DNA of 12,800 bases from an uncultured Eubacteriales bacterium (GCA_900551345.1 URVP01000027.1:1-12800), one strand, 5' to 3'. Numbered from the stretch's first letter, positions 1-7,137 are shown. Translations and numbers: made by a program. The notes: generated from the sequence alone by a model not told the origin.

Positions 1-338
1 TTATTATAGTTGATTTTCATGCTGAGGCAACCAGTGAAAAACTTGCAATGCTATGCCATTTGGATGGTAGGGTAAGTGCACTGGTAGGGACTCATACTCA
101 TGTCCAGACTGCCGATCAGCGTATTACCGAAAATAAAACGGCATACATTACCGATCTGGGTATGACCGGTGTTGTGGATTCTATTTTGGGGGTAAAAAAA
201 GATATTATTTATAATCGGATTGTTAATTATTGCAGTGACCGCTTTGAAAATGCCGAAGGCAGATGTATGATAAACGGAATTATTTTAGAAACGGATAATA
301 ACGGCAGAGCGGTTGGTATTGAGCGTATAAACGAATAA
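1..338 (+). CDS. ymdB: YmdB-family metallophosphoesterase (2',3'-cyclic-nucleotide phosphodiesterase type), C-terminal part
   Basis: The reading frame is open from the left edge (first full codon at base 3) to a TAA at 336-338, so only about the last 111 residues are present and the start lies outside the window. The visible part holds GTHTHVQTAD, a His-rich metal-binding segment typical of the YmdB/TIGR00282 calcineurin-like family, followed by AYITDLGMTG, another family signature, and a short C-terminal beta-rich tail ending in GIERINE. Characterised family members hydrolyse cyclic nucleotides with a di-metal centre; in Bacillus YmdB affects biofilm and motility decisions. Substrate here is inferred from family only. 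It lies 25 nt upstream of the PgeF-like gene and is probably cotranscribed with it. Confidence 0.88.
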   Translation, partial: IIVDFHAEATSEKLAMLCHLDGRVSALVGTHTHVQTADQRITENKTAYITDLGMTGVVDSILGVKKDIIYNRIVNYCSDRFENAEGRCMINGIILETDNNGRAVGIERINE

Positions 339-363
339 TTATTTCCCGAAAGGTTTTTTAGTT

Positions 364-1173
364 ATGAAAACAGGATTTAAATTAGTAAAAGAAGGCAATC
401 TTGAATATTTAACAATTCCTTCGTTTGAAGAAACAGGGCTTGTCCGGCATTGTTTTACCACCAGGCGAGGCGGTGTTTCAACGGGCGAGGCGGCGTCACT
501 GAATCTGAGCTATAAGCGTAAAGATACGCCGGAGAATGTGCAGAAAAATTTCGAGATAATTTGCAGTGCAATTGGGGTTGATCATAATAAAATAGTTTTT
601 TCCGATCAGGTTCATGGGAAAGGTATACATATTGCTACTTCCGAAGATTGGGGAAAGGGTCTGCACCGAAAGAGTGATATATATGATGCGGACGGTCTTG
701 TGACAGCGCAAAAATGCGTTCCTCTGTGTACTTTTTATGCAGATTGTGTGCCTCTGTTTTTTCTTGACCCGAATCGCAAAATCATCGCTTGTGTTCATTC
801 GGGCTGGAAAAGCACCATATTGGAAATAGGAAAAGAGGCGGTATCGGTTATGAAAGGTCTGGGCTGCGACCCAAAGGATATTCTTGCTGCTGTCGGGCCT
901 TCAATCGGGCCTTGTCATTTTGAAGTGGGAGAAGATGTGGCATCGCAGTTTACTGATAAATTCGGTATGGCAGTTCTTGACCGGTGTGTAGGTGATAAGG
1001 CGTATATAGACTTATGGAAGACCAATTGTCAAATACTTTTATCAAGTGGAATTTCGGATGAAAACATCACACTTGCCGGAAGATGTACATATTGTGAAAA
1101 TAATTTATTCTATTCATACAGAGCAGATAACCATAAAACGGGAAGCCTGTGCGGAATAATTGAATTGATATAG
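364..1173 (+). CDS. pgeF: Laccase-domain protein, PgeF/YlmD/YfiH family (peptidoglycan editing factor / purine nucleoside phosphorylase type)
   Basis: A 269-residue protein of the usual length for the DUF152/Cu-oxidase_4 family. Family motifs appear in order: FSDQVHGKGI (79-88), DADGLV (108-113), FYADCVPLFFLDP (124-136), CVHSGWKST (143-151), GPSIGPCHFEVG (178-189) and a C-terminal block with CTYCENNLFYSYR (241-253). His84, Cys128 and His145 line up with the three metal ligands known from YfiH-type structures. Family members have been reported as purine nucleoside phosphorylases/adenosine deaminases and, in Escherichia coli, as guarding cell-wall precursor composition; which role applies here cannot be told from sequence. 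A GAAAGG ribosome binding site precedes the ATG. It sits between the ymdB-like gene and a lipoprotein gene on the same strand, probably in one transcript. Confidence 0.9.
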   Translation: MKTGFKLVKEGNLEYLTIPSFEETGLVRHCFTTRRGGVSTGEAASLNLSYKRKDTPENVQKNFEIICSAIGVDHNKIVFSDQVHGKGIHIATSEDWGKGLHRKSDIYDADGLVTAQKCVPLCTFYADCVPLFFLDPNRKIIACVHSGWKSTILEIGKEAVSVMKGLGCDPKDILAAVGPSIGPCHFEVGEDVASQFTDKFGMAVLDRCVGDKAYIDLWKTNCQILLSSGISDENITLAGRCTYCENNLFYSYRADNHKTGSLCGIIELI

Positions 1174-1193
1174 TGTGGATATATACTAAAGAA

Positions 1194-1198
1194 AGGAG
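1194..1198 (+). promoter_or_regulatory. Ribosome binding site deciding the SBP start
   Basis: AGGAG lies 10 nt before a GTG at 1209. An upstream in-frame GTG at 1173, which overlaps the pgeF stop codon, has no such site at proper spacing. The later start also places the lipoprotein signal peptide exactly at the N-terminus. Confidence 0.75.
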
Positions 1199-1208
1199 TG
1201 TCGGAAAA

Positions 1209-2699
1209 GTGCTGAAAAAAACAGTTGTTTTCATTCTTATGCTTGCTTTGATATTGTGCGGATGTAAAAAGGAACCACAAGTACCTGTATCCGTTGATGA
1301 GAGCATTGTTAAGGGGGAACCGGATTTCGGCGGTGAAATTGTCCTTTACTCCTTTTTACAGGATACATTTAATCCGCTTCTTACTCAAATAAAGGCAAAT
1401 TATGATGTTCTGGGGTTGATTTTTGAACCTATTATAAAAAATAATTCGGACGGAACTCAGCAGGGTGTATTGGTAACAAATTGGACAAAATCACAGGATG
1501 GTAAGACCTATACATTAGATGTCCGACAAAATGTAATGTTTCATGACGGATCGGTGCTGACCGCAGATGATGTGGCATCTTCAATACTTACTGCCGCATC
1601 CCCTCAGTCTCCTTTTTACAGCAGTCTAAATGTTGTAGATAAGGTTAAAACTCAGGGGAATACAGTGAGCATTTCACTTATAAGTCCTGTATCCAGCTTT
1701 GTAAGTCTTCTTGAAATTCCTGTGGTTAAAAGCGAACATGCAAAGTCGGATGAACTGCTCCCTGTAGGTACGGGACCATATGTATATGATGGCAGCAACG
1801 AAAATAAAACTTATACTCTGACAGCAAATGAAAAATGGTGGCAGGGAAAGGCTTTTATAAGCAAAATTAAAGTGAAAATTCTTTCCGATAAAGAGTCGGT
1901 AACATATGCATATGACGCAGGCAATATAGATGTTTTTTCTTCCGATGTCATAACGGCAGGCAAATATGCCGGAGATGGTAAAAGTCGTGTATCTTATTAT
2001 AATGAAGATAACCTTGTTTTTCTTGGCTTAAATAATCTTTCAATCGCTTTTTCCACTGTTGAGGCAAGAAGAGCGGTTGCTTCTGCTATTGATAAAGATA
2101 AAATAAATGAGGAATCGGTACTTTCTAATTACACAATTACCGAAACTCCCATAAATCCATCCAAAAAGTTTTACTGTAAGGATGTTACTGTTTATTCTCC
2201 AGAGTCGGCAGGAGAAGAGCCGCTTGATATAGTGCCTTTTGAAGTTTTGGTTTGTAATTCTAGCCTTATTAACAGTCGCATCGGTGAATCGGTTGTGGAA
2301 CAGCTAAGGGATGCAGGTTTTGATGCAACGCTTGTTTCTCTTTCAGAGGAGGATTACACATCACGCATATCAGCAAGACAATACGATGCTTTTGTAGGTA
2401 CATTTTCTCTGACGGCTAACAGTGATTTAAACAGTCTTCTTGGCGCAGGCAATTATTTTAATTATAACAGTGACGCTATGAAGGAGTATCTTGTTTCGTT
2501 GCCGCTGGCAAATGATGATAATGAATTTTCTGTAATTTTTGAAAATATCCAAAAGCTTTACAGCGTTGACTTACCATTTGTAAGTTTGTTTTATGAGAAA
2601 AAGGCACTCGTGATGCGAAATACCATAGCCGGGGAGCTTTTACCTCAATCGGGATATGTATATAATAATGTGCAAAACTGGTATACGCAAGTTAAATAA
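1209..2699 (+). CDS. ABC transporter substrate-binding lipoprotein, family 5 (oligopeptide/nickel-type)
   Basis: A protein of 496 residues from the preferred GTG start (508 if the GTG at 1173 were used). The N-terminus MLKKTVVFILMLALILCGCK is a lipoprotein signal peptide: basic residues, a hydrophobic core and a lipobox-like LCGC with Cys19 as the probable lipidation site, so the mature protein should be membrane-anchored outside the cell. It has the SBP_bac_5 fold signatures: FHDGSVLTADDV (the family's FhdGtplTAeDV), VGTGPYVYDG, and the C-terminal LPFVSLFYEK block. The family binds peptides, nickel or other small ligands and hands them to an ABC permease. No permease or ATPase genes adjoin it, so the ligand is unknown and the partner must be encoded elsewhere. 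It is 35 nt after pgeF and ends just before a strong terminator. Confidence 0.87.
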   Translation: MLKKTVVFILMLALILCGCKKEPQVPVSVDESIVKGEPDFGGEIVLYSFLQDTFNPLLTQIKANYDVLGLIFEPIIKNNSDGTQQGVLVTNWTKSQDGKTYTLDVRQNVMFHDGSVLTADDVASSILTAASPQSPFYSSLNVVDKVKTQGNTVSISLISPVSSFVSLLEIPVVKSEHAKSDELLPVGTGPYVYDGSNENKTYTLTANEKWWQGKAFISKIKVKILSDKESVTYAYDAGNIDVFSSDVITAGKYAGDGKSRVSYYNEDNLVFLGLNNLSIAFSTVEARRAVASAIDKDKINEESVLSNYTITETPINPSKKFYCKDVTVYSPESAGEEPLDIVPFEVLVCNSSLINSRIGESVVEQLRDAGFDATLVSLSEEDYTSRISARQYDAFVGTFSLTANSDLNSLLGAGNYFNYNSDAMKEYLVSLPLANDDNEFSVIFENIQKLYSVDLPFVSLFYEKKALVMRNTIAGELLPQSGYVYNNVQNWYTQVK

Positions 2700-2724
2700 A
2701 GTGTAGGGCATACCATAATAATGA

Positions 2725-2757
2725 AAAACCGTATCTGCAATATGCAAATACGGTTTT
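2725..2757. terminator. Bidirectional intrinsic terminator between the SBP gene and the nucleoside hydrolase gene
   Basis: A 10-bp stem pairs AAAACCGTAT (2725-2734) with ATACGGTTTT (2748-2757). Inside it, TGCA (2736-2739) pairs with TGCA (2743-2746). T-rich sequence follows on the plus strand and a T5 run on the minus strand. It lies between two convergent genes, so it can serve both. Confidence 0.85.
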
Positions 2758-2763
2758 GTTTTA

Positions 2764-3681
2764 TTACATAGCCAGTTTTTTAAAGAGGTCTCCAAATAAC
2801 ATATCCCGGTCAATATGGTATACATACTGCATAAAGGGACGAGATTCATCATAGGCATAATGACTGTCATATTCAGGTATGGGAGTATGTATAATGCGTG
2901 ACTTCATAAAACGGTTGTCATCATTAAGAAGCCATCCTATAGCGGTTACATCCCATATAACCCGGCTCCATACTTTGCCTTCTGCATAAGAAGAGGCTTC
3001 GTGTACTGTGTTCTCTATGAGATAATCTGACAGCTCATTTTTGCCTTTAAGCCAATAGGACAGTTCAGGTTCGGTTGTTTTGAATGAATCTACCACTCCT
3101 GTACAAGGAAGCTGTACAAAAGGTGCTCCGCATCCAAATATAACTCTTGCGGCAGCTATGTCCTGTACCATGTTAAATTCTGCTGTATGCTCTGCCCATG
3201 TTGCATTTCCGCCTAACCATACTATAACTATGTTATCGCATATGGAAGGATCCATAATAATTGCTGAAGCAACATTTGTAATTGCTCCTATTGCTGCTAC
3301 ATATAAAGGATTTTCCGGTGAGTACATTTTTGCCTTTTCAATTAGATCAAGTGCTGCCTCGGATTGTACCGGGGTTTTCTCATCGGGCAAATAACTTTCA
3401 GAGCCTTTCTTCACCATTGAAATCTTATCCTCGTGTCCTGCCAGTTTTAGGATTTTTATAATTTCGTCGTAGCTTTTTTCCATTCCGTCTTTGGGTGACG
3501 AGGATTTGCTGTTGTGAAATGGTGCAGCATATATGCCTTTAACATTCAGTTTGTCAGAAGAACGAAGCATATATGCAATAGCGAATTGATCGTCGATTTC
3601 GTTAAATGCATCTGTGTCAAGCACCATATCAATTTTGCCGCTTGGTACAGACAAATTTTGTAATAGCTGAGCTTGTGTCAT
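2764..3681 (-). CDS. Nucleoside hydrolase (IUNH superfamily)
   Basis: A 305-residue protein matching the inosine/uridine-preferring nucleoside hydrolase family, which hydrolyses the N-glycosidic bond of ribonucleosides to base plus ribose using a bound calcium ion. The calcium site motif DTDAFNEIDD (22-31) is a spaced version of the classical DTDxxxDD: two extra residues lie between the Asp pairs. Further family blocks are AIGAITNVASAI (130-141), VWLGGNATW (154-162), EFNMVQDIAAA (168-178, with Asn170 equivalent to a ribose-contacting residue) and RVIWDVTAIGW (240-250, Asp244 as the late metal ligand). No signal peptide is seen, so it should be cytoplasmic. An AAGGAG site precedes the ATG. It is transcribed divergently from luxS-mtnN. 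Substrate preference cannot be assigned from sequence. Confidence 0.87.
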   Translation of the reverse strand: MTQAQLLQNLSVPSGKIDMVLDTDAFNEIDDQFAIAYMLRSSDKLNVKGIYAAPFHNSKSSSPKDGMEKSYDEIIKILKLAGHEDKISMVKKGSESYLPDEKTPVQSEAALDLIEKAKMYSPENPLYVAAIGAITNVASAIIMDPSICDNIVIVWLGGNATWAEHTAEFNMVQDIAAARVIFGCGAPFVQLPCTGVVDSFKTTEPELSYWLKGKNELSDYLIENTVHEASSYAEGKVWSRVIWDVTAIGWLLNDDNRFMKSRIIHTPIPEYDSHYAYDESRPFMQYVYHIDRDMLFGDLFKKLAM

Positions 3682-3705
3682 AATTATTCAACTCCTTTTA
3701 TTGGG

Positions 3706-3734
3706 ATTATATCAGATAATAAACATGATTTCAA
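3706..3734 (-). promoter_or_regulatory. Sigma-A type promoter of the nucleoside hydrolase gene
   Basis: Read on the minus strand: -35 TTGAAA (3734-3729), a 17-nt spacer, and a perfect -10 TATAAT (3711-3706), about 25 nt before the start codon. The -35 element directly abuts that of the opposing luxS promoter. Confidence 0.75.
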
Positions 3735-3763
3735 TTGAATTTTAGATATTTATATGATATACT
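3735..3763 (+). promoter_or_regulatory. Sigma-A type promoter of luxS
   Basis: -35 TTGAAT (3735-3740), a 17-nt spacer, and -10 TATACT (3758-3763). Transcription would begin near 3770, about 18 nt before the luxS ATG, leaving room only for the AAAGGAAG ribosome binding site and no long leader. Confidence 0.75.
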
Positions 3764-3787
3764 TTCTATGAAAGGAAGGGTTCCTAA

Positions 3788-4243
3788 ATGGACAAAATAA
3801 AAAGTTTTCAGATAGATCATAATAAATTGACTGAAGGTATTTATATTTCCCGAACGGATGGCGATATTGTGACATACGACCTTCGCACAAGAAAGCCGAA
3901 TGCAGGAGAATATATGGACAATGTGACAATGCATACCGTTGAGCATATGTTTGCAACTTATGTACGCAATTCTTTAATCGGTGATCATATCATATATTTC
4001 GGACCTATGGGATGTCAGACGGGATTTTATCTTTTGGTGAAAAATGAATCACCCCAAAAAGTACTGGAAGTTACAAAGGAAGTTCTTAATAAAATAATCA
4101 ATCATCAAGGTGAGGTTTTCGGTGCATCTGCAATTGAGTGCGGCAATTATAAAAATCTTGACTTATCTGCCGCTAAGAAAGAATGCCGCAGGTATCTTGA
4201 TGTTTTGCTAAGTAAGGAATGGGACTTTAAATATAAAGAGTGA
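3788..4243 (+). CDS. luxS: S-ribosylhomocysteine lyase LuxS
   Basis: A 151-residue protein, the usual LuxS length (about 150-160). It cleaves S-ribosylhomocysteine to homocysteine and 4,5-dihydroxy-2,3-pentanedione, the precursor of autoinducer-2. The metal site HTVEHMFA gives His49, Glu52 and His53, and ECGNYKN supplies Cys118 as the third ligand. GPMGCQTGFYLL gives the catalytic Cys76. FQIDH (7-11) near the N-terminus is also a family motif. All key residues are present, so the enzyme should be active. It is followed after 66 nt by mtnN, which makes its substrate, and has its own promoter in a divergent region shared with the nucleoside hydrolase. Confidence 0.97.
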   Translation: MDKIKSFQIDHNKLTEGIYISRTDGDIVTYDLRTRKPNAGEYMDNVTMHTVEHMFATYVRNSLIGDHIIYFGPMGCQTGFYLLVKNESPQKVLEVTKEVLNKIINHQGEVFGASAIECGNYKNLDLSAAKKECRRYLDVLLSKEWDFKYKE

Positions 4244-4309
4244 TTACTCAAAGTATAGTAGGTACTGCTTTAAATTTTTTATATACACTTGTACTAAGGA
4301 GGCAAAAAT

Positions 4310-5014
4310 ATGTCCAAGGTTCAGATTGGAATAATCGGCGCTATGAAGATAGAGGTAGAGGCTATTCAGGCGATTATGGAAGATAAAGAAGAACAGATTA
4401 TCAGTGGAGTTCTGTTTGTAAGCGGAACTTTGTACGGTAAAAAAATCGTTGTAGCGGAATGTGGGATAGGTAAAGTATTTGCTGCAATATGCACCGAGGC
4501 AATGATATTAAGCTATAAACCCGATGTTATAATTAATACGGGTGTTGCGGGAGGGCTTGCCACCGATTTGAAAATAGGAGATATAGCTATCGCTGAATCG
4601 GTTGTTCAGCATGATATGGATACTTCTCCTTTGGGAGATCCCATAGGTTATTTATCCGGTATAAATATTGTAAATATCCCATGTGACAAAAAAGTTACCG
4701 CCCTGCTTACCCAGGTGGTAGAAAGTCTTAATATAAATACTGTTACCGGGGTTATTGTATCGGGAGACCAGTTTATAAACGGAGCGGAGAAGAAAAAGAT
4801 GCTTGTTGAATCTTTCGGAGCGGTATCTTGTGAAATGGAGGGTGCAAGCATAGGGCATGTTTGTTATGTAAATAAAGTTCCCTTTGGCGTTGTTCGTTCC
4901 ATATCCGACGGAGCGGATGATGATTCGCATATGGATTATCCGGAATTTTGCCGTATGGCAGCGAAAAATTCAACAGAGGTTATAAAGGTTTTTGTGAAAA
5001 ACTATAAATTATAA
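4310..5014 (+). CDS. mtnN: 5'-methylthioadenosine/S-adenosylhomocysteine nucleosidase
   Basis: A 234-residue protein of standard MTAN/Pfs length. It removes adenine from S-adenosylhomocysteine, methylthioadenosine and 5'-deoxyadenosine. Motifs: IGIIGAMKIEVEAI (6-19) with the water-activating Glu15, AECGIGKVFAA (49-59), INTGVAGGL (75-83), GDQFI (152-156), CEMEGAS (174-180) with Glu177 that binds ribose hydroxyls, and SISDGADD (197-204) with the catalytic acid Asp200. Two otherwise acidic residues of the first motif (GAMEEEV in E. coli) are Lys13 and Ile14 here; the catalytic Glu is kept. A strong AAGGAGG ribosome binding site precedes the ATG. It follows luxS on the same strand with no obvious terminator between them, so cotranscription is likely; its product is the LuxS substrate. 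Confidence 0.96.
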   Translation: MSKVQIGIIGAMKIEVEAIQAIMEDKEEQIISGVLFVSGTLYGKKIVVAECGIGKVFAAICTEAMILSYKPDVIINTGVAGGLATDLKIGDIAIAESVVQHDMDTSPLGDPIGYLSGINIVNIPCDKKVTALLTQVVESLNINTVTGVIVSGDQFINGAEKKKMLVESFGAVSCEMEGASIGHVCYVNKVPFGVVRSISDGADDDSHMDYPEFCRMAAKNSTEVIKVFVKNYKL

Positions 5015-5035
5015 TTGTTTATAACTTGCAATAAA

Positions 5036-5079
5036 AAAAGACTGCCGAGTCTGCATTTGCGGACTTTCAGCAGTCTTTT
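5036..5079. terminator. Bidirectional intrinsic terminator between mtnN and the symporter gene
   Basis: The outer stem pairs AAAAGACTGC (5036-5045) with GCAGTCTTTT (5070-5079). The inner stem pairs AGTCTGC (5048-5054) with GCGGACT (5059-5065) around an ATTT loop. A-rich and T-rich flanks allow termination in both directions between two convergent genes. Confidence 0.87.
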
Positions 5080-5101
5080 ACTTTGAGCGTAAAGGGGTAT
5101 T

Positions 5102-6664
5102 TTATTTTGTAATAGCTTCTTCGTGTGCCTTTTGAATGTCCTCAAATGCCGAAAGCATGGGCTTAATTCCGGATTGATTTTTTATATTACGGCTTACATA
5201 ATTTTTGGTAATTGCCAGAACGGTTCCGGAAAGGGCAATTACTCCTATAAGGTTGGGCAGCATCATAAGTCCGTTAAATGTATCAGACAGATTCCACGGA
5301 AGATCCACATACGCTTCGGGGAGCGATGCACTCACGATGATAACAAGAACAAAGACTATCTTGTATATCATGGTTGCCTTTGTACCGAAAAGATATTCCC
5401 AGGCTTTTGTACCGTAGTAGCTCCATCCCAGTATGGTGGAAAAGGCAAACAGCAGAATAGCTAAAGCTACAAATATTCCGCCGGCGTACCCGAAAACGGA
5501 GGAGAATGCTTGTGTCACAAGGGCGGTAGTTATAGCGTCTGTGAGCATTTCGCCTGTTGATAGGTCAATAAGGCCTGATGAAAGTATGGCAAAGGCGGTA
5601 AGAGTACATACAACAATGGTATCGGCGAATACTTCAAAAATTCCCCACATTCCCTGCATAACCGGCTCTTTTACATTTGATGCACTGTGTACCATAACCG
5701 AAGAACCCAGACCGGCTTCGTTGGAAAAAACACCTCTTTTAAATCCCATTGTTACCGCTTGTTTTACTGCAACGCCCACTGTTGCGCCGGCAACCGCTTT
5801 AAACCCAAAAGCAAACTGGAAAATAGATGAGAATACTTCACCGATCTTTGTAATGTTGGCAAAAAGTATAACAAGAGTTCCTGCTATATATATTACAACC
5901 ATAAAAGGAACAAGTTTTTCTGTAACGGATGCGATTCTTTTGATTCCGCCTACAATAACCAGGGCTGCGGTTATTACAAGGAGAATACCTACCGCAAGCA
6001 TAAAACCGTTAATTTCAAGACCGCCGATATTAATGACCGGGGGTGTAAAATCAGGGTTAATTCCTTTCATGACTGAAGAGATGGTTTCGGCAATATTGGT
6101 AGATATGGTATTAGCCTGTGCAAGGTTGCCGATACCAAAGGATGCGAGAATGGCAAAAACAGAAAAGCATACTGCAAGGATAGCACCTAAGTGTTTGCAG
6201 CCTTTTTTTGAACCTAATCCGTCACGCAAATAATACATTGCACCGCCGCACCACTCGTTTGATTCGTTTTTTCTTCGGTAAAAGATACCAAGTACATTTT
6301 CCGAATAGTTAGTCATCATGCCAAAAAATGCTGCAACCCACATCCAAAAAACAGATCCGGGACCACCGGTTGCGATGGCTGTTGCCACACCTGCTATATT
6401 ACCGGTACCTACCGTTGCGGCAAGAGCCGTGCACAACGCCTGAAACTGTGAAATTGCTTTTTGGTCAGAGTTGCGTTTAGCATGGCTGTTTCTTTTGAAG
6501 ATGCCACCTACCGTAACCTTCCACCAATGACCAAAATGGCTTACCTGAAAAAACTTGGTAAGGCAGGATGTGAGTATTCCGGTACCTATAAGAAGAAACA
6601 GAGCCGGAATACCCCAGATAAAATTGTTTACAGCTGAGTTTATGGTGTTGATTGTGTCTAACAT
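5102..6664 (-). CDS. Alanine/glycine:cation (Na+) symporter, AGCS family
   Basis: A 520-residue polytopic membrane protein, slightly longer than many AGCS members (450-490). The family imports alanine and/or glycine with sodium. Signatures: ALAATVGTGNIAGVATAI (80-97), GGPGSVFWMWVAAFFGM (100-116), TNYSENVLGIFYR (118-130) and KRGVFSNEAGLGSS (309-322). Around ten hydrophobic membrane segments alternate with short loops through to about residue 490, and the C-terminal tail is polar. An AAAGGA ribosome binding site lies before the ATG, which fits the end of a long leader. Upstream on the same strand lie a terminator, a tandem glycine riboswitch and a promoter, which makes glycine a likely substrate and signal. 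The gene is monocistronic, ending at the 5036-5079 terminator. Confidence 0.93.
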   Translation of the reverse strand: MLDTINTINSAVNNFIWGIPALFLLIGTGILTSCLTKFFQVSHFGHWWKVTVGGIFKRNSHAKRNSDQKAISQFQALCTALAATVGTGNIAGVATAIATGGPGSVFWMWVAAFFGMMTNYSENVLGIFYRRKNESNEWCGGAMYYLRDGLGSKKGCKHLGAILAVCFSVFAILASFGIGNLAQANTISTNIAETISSVMKGINPDFTPPVINIGGLEINGFMLAVGILLVITAALVIVGGIKRIASVTEKLVPFMVVIYIAGTLVILFANITKIGEVFSSIFQFAFGFKAVAGATVGVAVKQAVTMGFKRGVFSNEAGLGSSVMVHSASNVKEPVMQGMWGIFEVFADTIVVCTLTAFAILSSGLIDLSTGEMLTDAITTALVTQAFSSVFGYAGGIFVALAILLFAFSTILGWSYYGTKAWEYLFGTKATMIYKIVFVLVIIVSASLPEAYVDLPWNLSDTFNGLMMLPNLIGVIALSGTVLAITKNYVSRNIKNQSGIKPMLSAFEDIQKAHEEAITK

Positions 6665-6736
6665 TATGTTTTCAATCCTTTCATATGTACATAATGGAAA
6701 TTAAAGTATAATGCTGAATCTGCATAATTTGACAAC

Positions 6737-6770
6737 AAAAAAAGCGAGCCGGTAAGACGCTCGCTGAAAA
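6737..6770 (-). terminator. Intrinsic terminator of the riboswitch expression platform
   Basis: On the minus strand AGCGAGC (6765-6759) pairs with GCTCGCT (6749-6743), with loop GTCTTACCG, followed by a T7 run (6743-6737). It stands between the second glycine aptamer and the symporter start, so it is the likely decision point of the riboswitch. The hairpin is strong for its 7-bp length because it is GC-rich. Confidence 0.82.
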
Positions 6771-6780
6771 AACCTATTTG

Positions 6781-6806
6781 CACACATAATTATTAGTGTA
6801 TGTGTG
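6781..6806 (-). other. Accessory hairpin between aptamer II and the terminator
   Basis: CACACATA (6806-6799 on the minus strand) pairs with TATGTGTG (6788-6781), giving an 8-bp stem with a 10-nt AT-rich loop. No U-tract follows it directly. It could be a spacer element, a pause hairpin or part of the expression platform; sequence alone does not decide. Confidence 0.5.
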
Positions 6807-6821
6807 TAATCATTAAGTTTT

Positions 6822-6985
6822 CTCCGTCCTTTTGCCTGAGAGATTGGCACAAAAAATTTGTGCGTTGCACCTTCGGCACTCGTGTGAGCTTCTCCGGAGT
6901 GCTATCCGTTTACAGTCCCAAACCGAATAACGGCTTGCCTGAGAGTTTTACTCCTTGGGCGGGCATAAGCCTCTTTTCTGCAAAC
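6822..6985 (-). ncRNA. Tandem glycine riboswitch (gcvT element type)
   Basis: Two glycine-aptamer 3' signatures are present on the minus strand: CTCTCAGGCAAG after GCCCAAGGAGTAAAA (aptamer I) and CTCTCAGGCAAAAGGACGG (aptamer II). Aptamer II also has the conserved GCCGAAGG. P1 of aptamer I pairs GTTTGCAG (6985-6978) with CTGTAAAC (6915-6908), with one G-U pair. P1 of aptamer II pairs CTCCG (6899-6895) with CGGAG (6826-6822). The linker between them is short, as in cooperative tandem glycine riboswitches. It precedes a terminator hairpin and the sodium:alanine/glycine symporter. Whether glycine turns the gene on or off is not clear: I could not find an unambiguous antiterminator pairing. Confidence 0.93.
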
Positions 6986-7011
6986 TTCATTTAGCAGTCA
7001 TATTGCAAACT

Positions 7012-7040
7012 ATGATAGCATATTTTTTTTATTTAGTCAA
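7012..7040 (-). promoter_or_regulatory. Promoter of the glycine riboswitch-symporter transcript
   Basis: On the minus strand: -35 TTGACT (7040-7035), a 17-nt spacer, and -10 TATCAT (7017-7012), preceded by an extended -10 TGC. Transcription would start near 7005, just ahead of the first riboswitch helix. Confidence 0.75.
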
Positions 7041-7102
7041 GCTGCTGTATATAGTTCCTTGCTTTTAAATAATTCGTATTAGAATATCAAAATTCTTTCT
7101 TC

Positions 7103-7131
7103 TTGATAAAAGATAAATATTGTGCTACAAT
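7103..7131 (+). promoter_or_regulatory. Upstream promoter candidate (P2) of the arg operon leader
   Basis: -35 TTGATA (7103-7108), a 17-nt spacer ending in an extended TGC, and -10 TACAAT (7126-7131). It would start a transcript near 7138, about 225 nt before argC. An inverted repeat AGAAT-N6-ATTCT (7081-7096) sits just upstream. Confidence 0.55.
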
Positions 7132-7137
7132 AATAAT

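Noticed and set aside
1173..1208. Longer N-terminus for the substrate-binding lipoprotein (GTG at 1173)
   Set aside because: It would put 12 residues before a well-formed lipoprotein signal peptide and overlaps the ribosome binding site that serves the GTG at 1209.
4244..4309. Separate promoter or terminator between luxS and mtnN
   Set aside because: Only a weak AGTA/TACT inverted repeat and T-rich sequence are present; no hairpin with a U-tract and no well-spaced promoter hexamers, so cotranscription is the simpler reading.
5433..6233. Plus-strand open frame of 266 codons inside the symporter gene
   Set aside because: It is antisense to a clear AGCS gene, has no ribosome binding site, and its composition (rich in Ala, Thr, Pro, Ile) is that of a reverse reading of hydrophobic codons.
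6800..6994. Plus-strand open frame of 64 codons
   Set aside because: It overlies the glycine riboswitch on the opposite strand; the conserved sequence is explained by the RNA.
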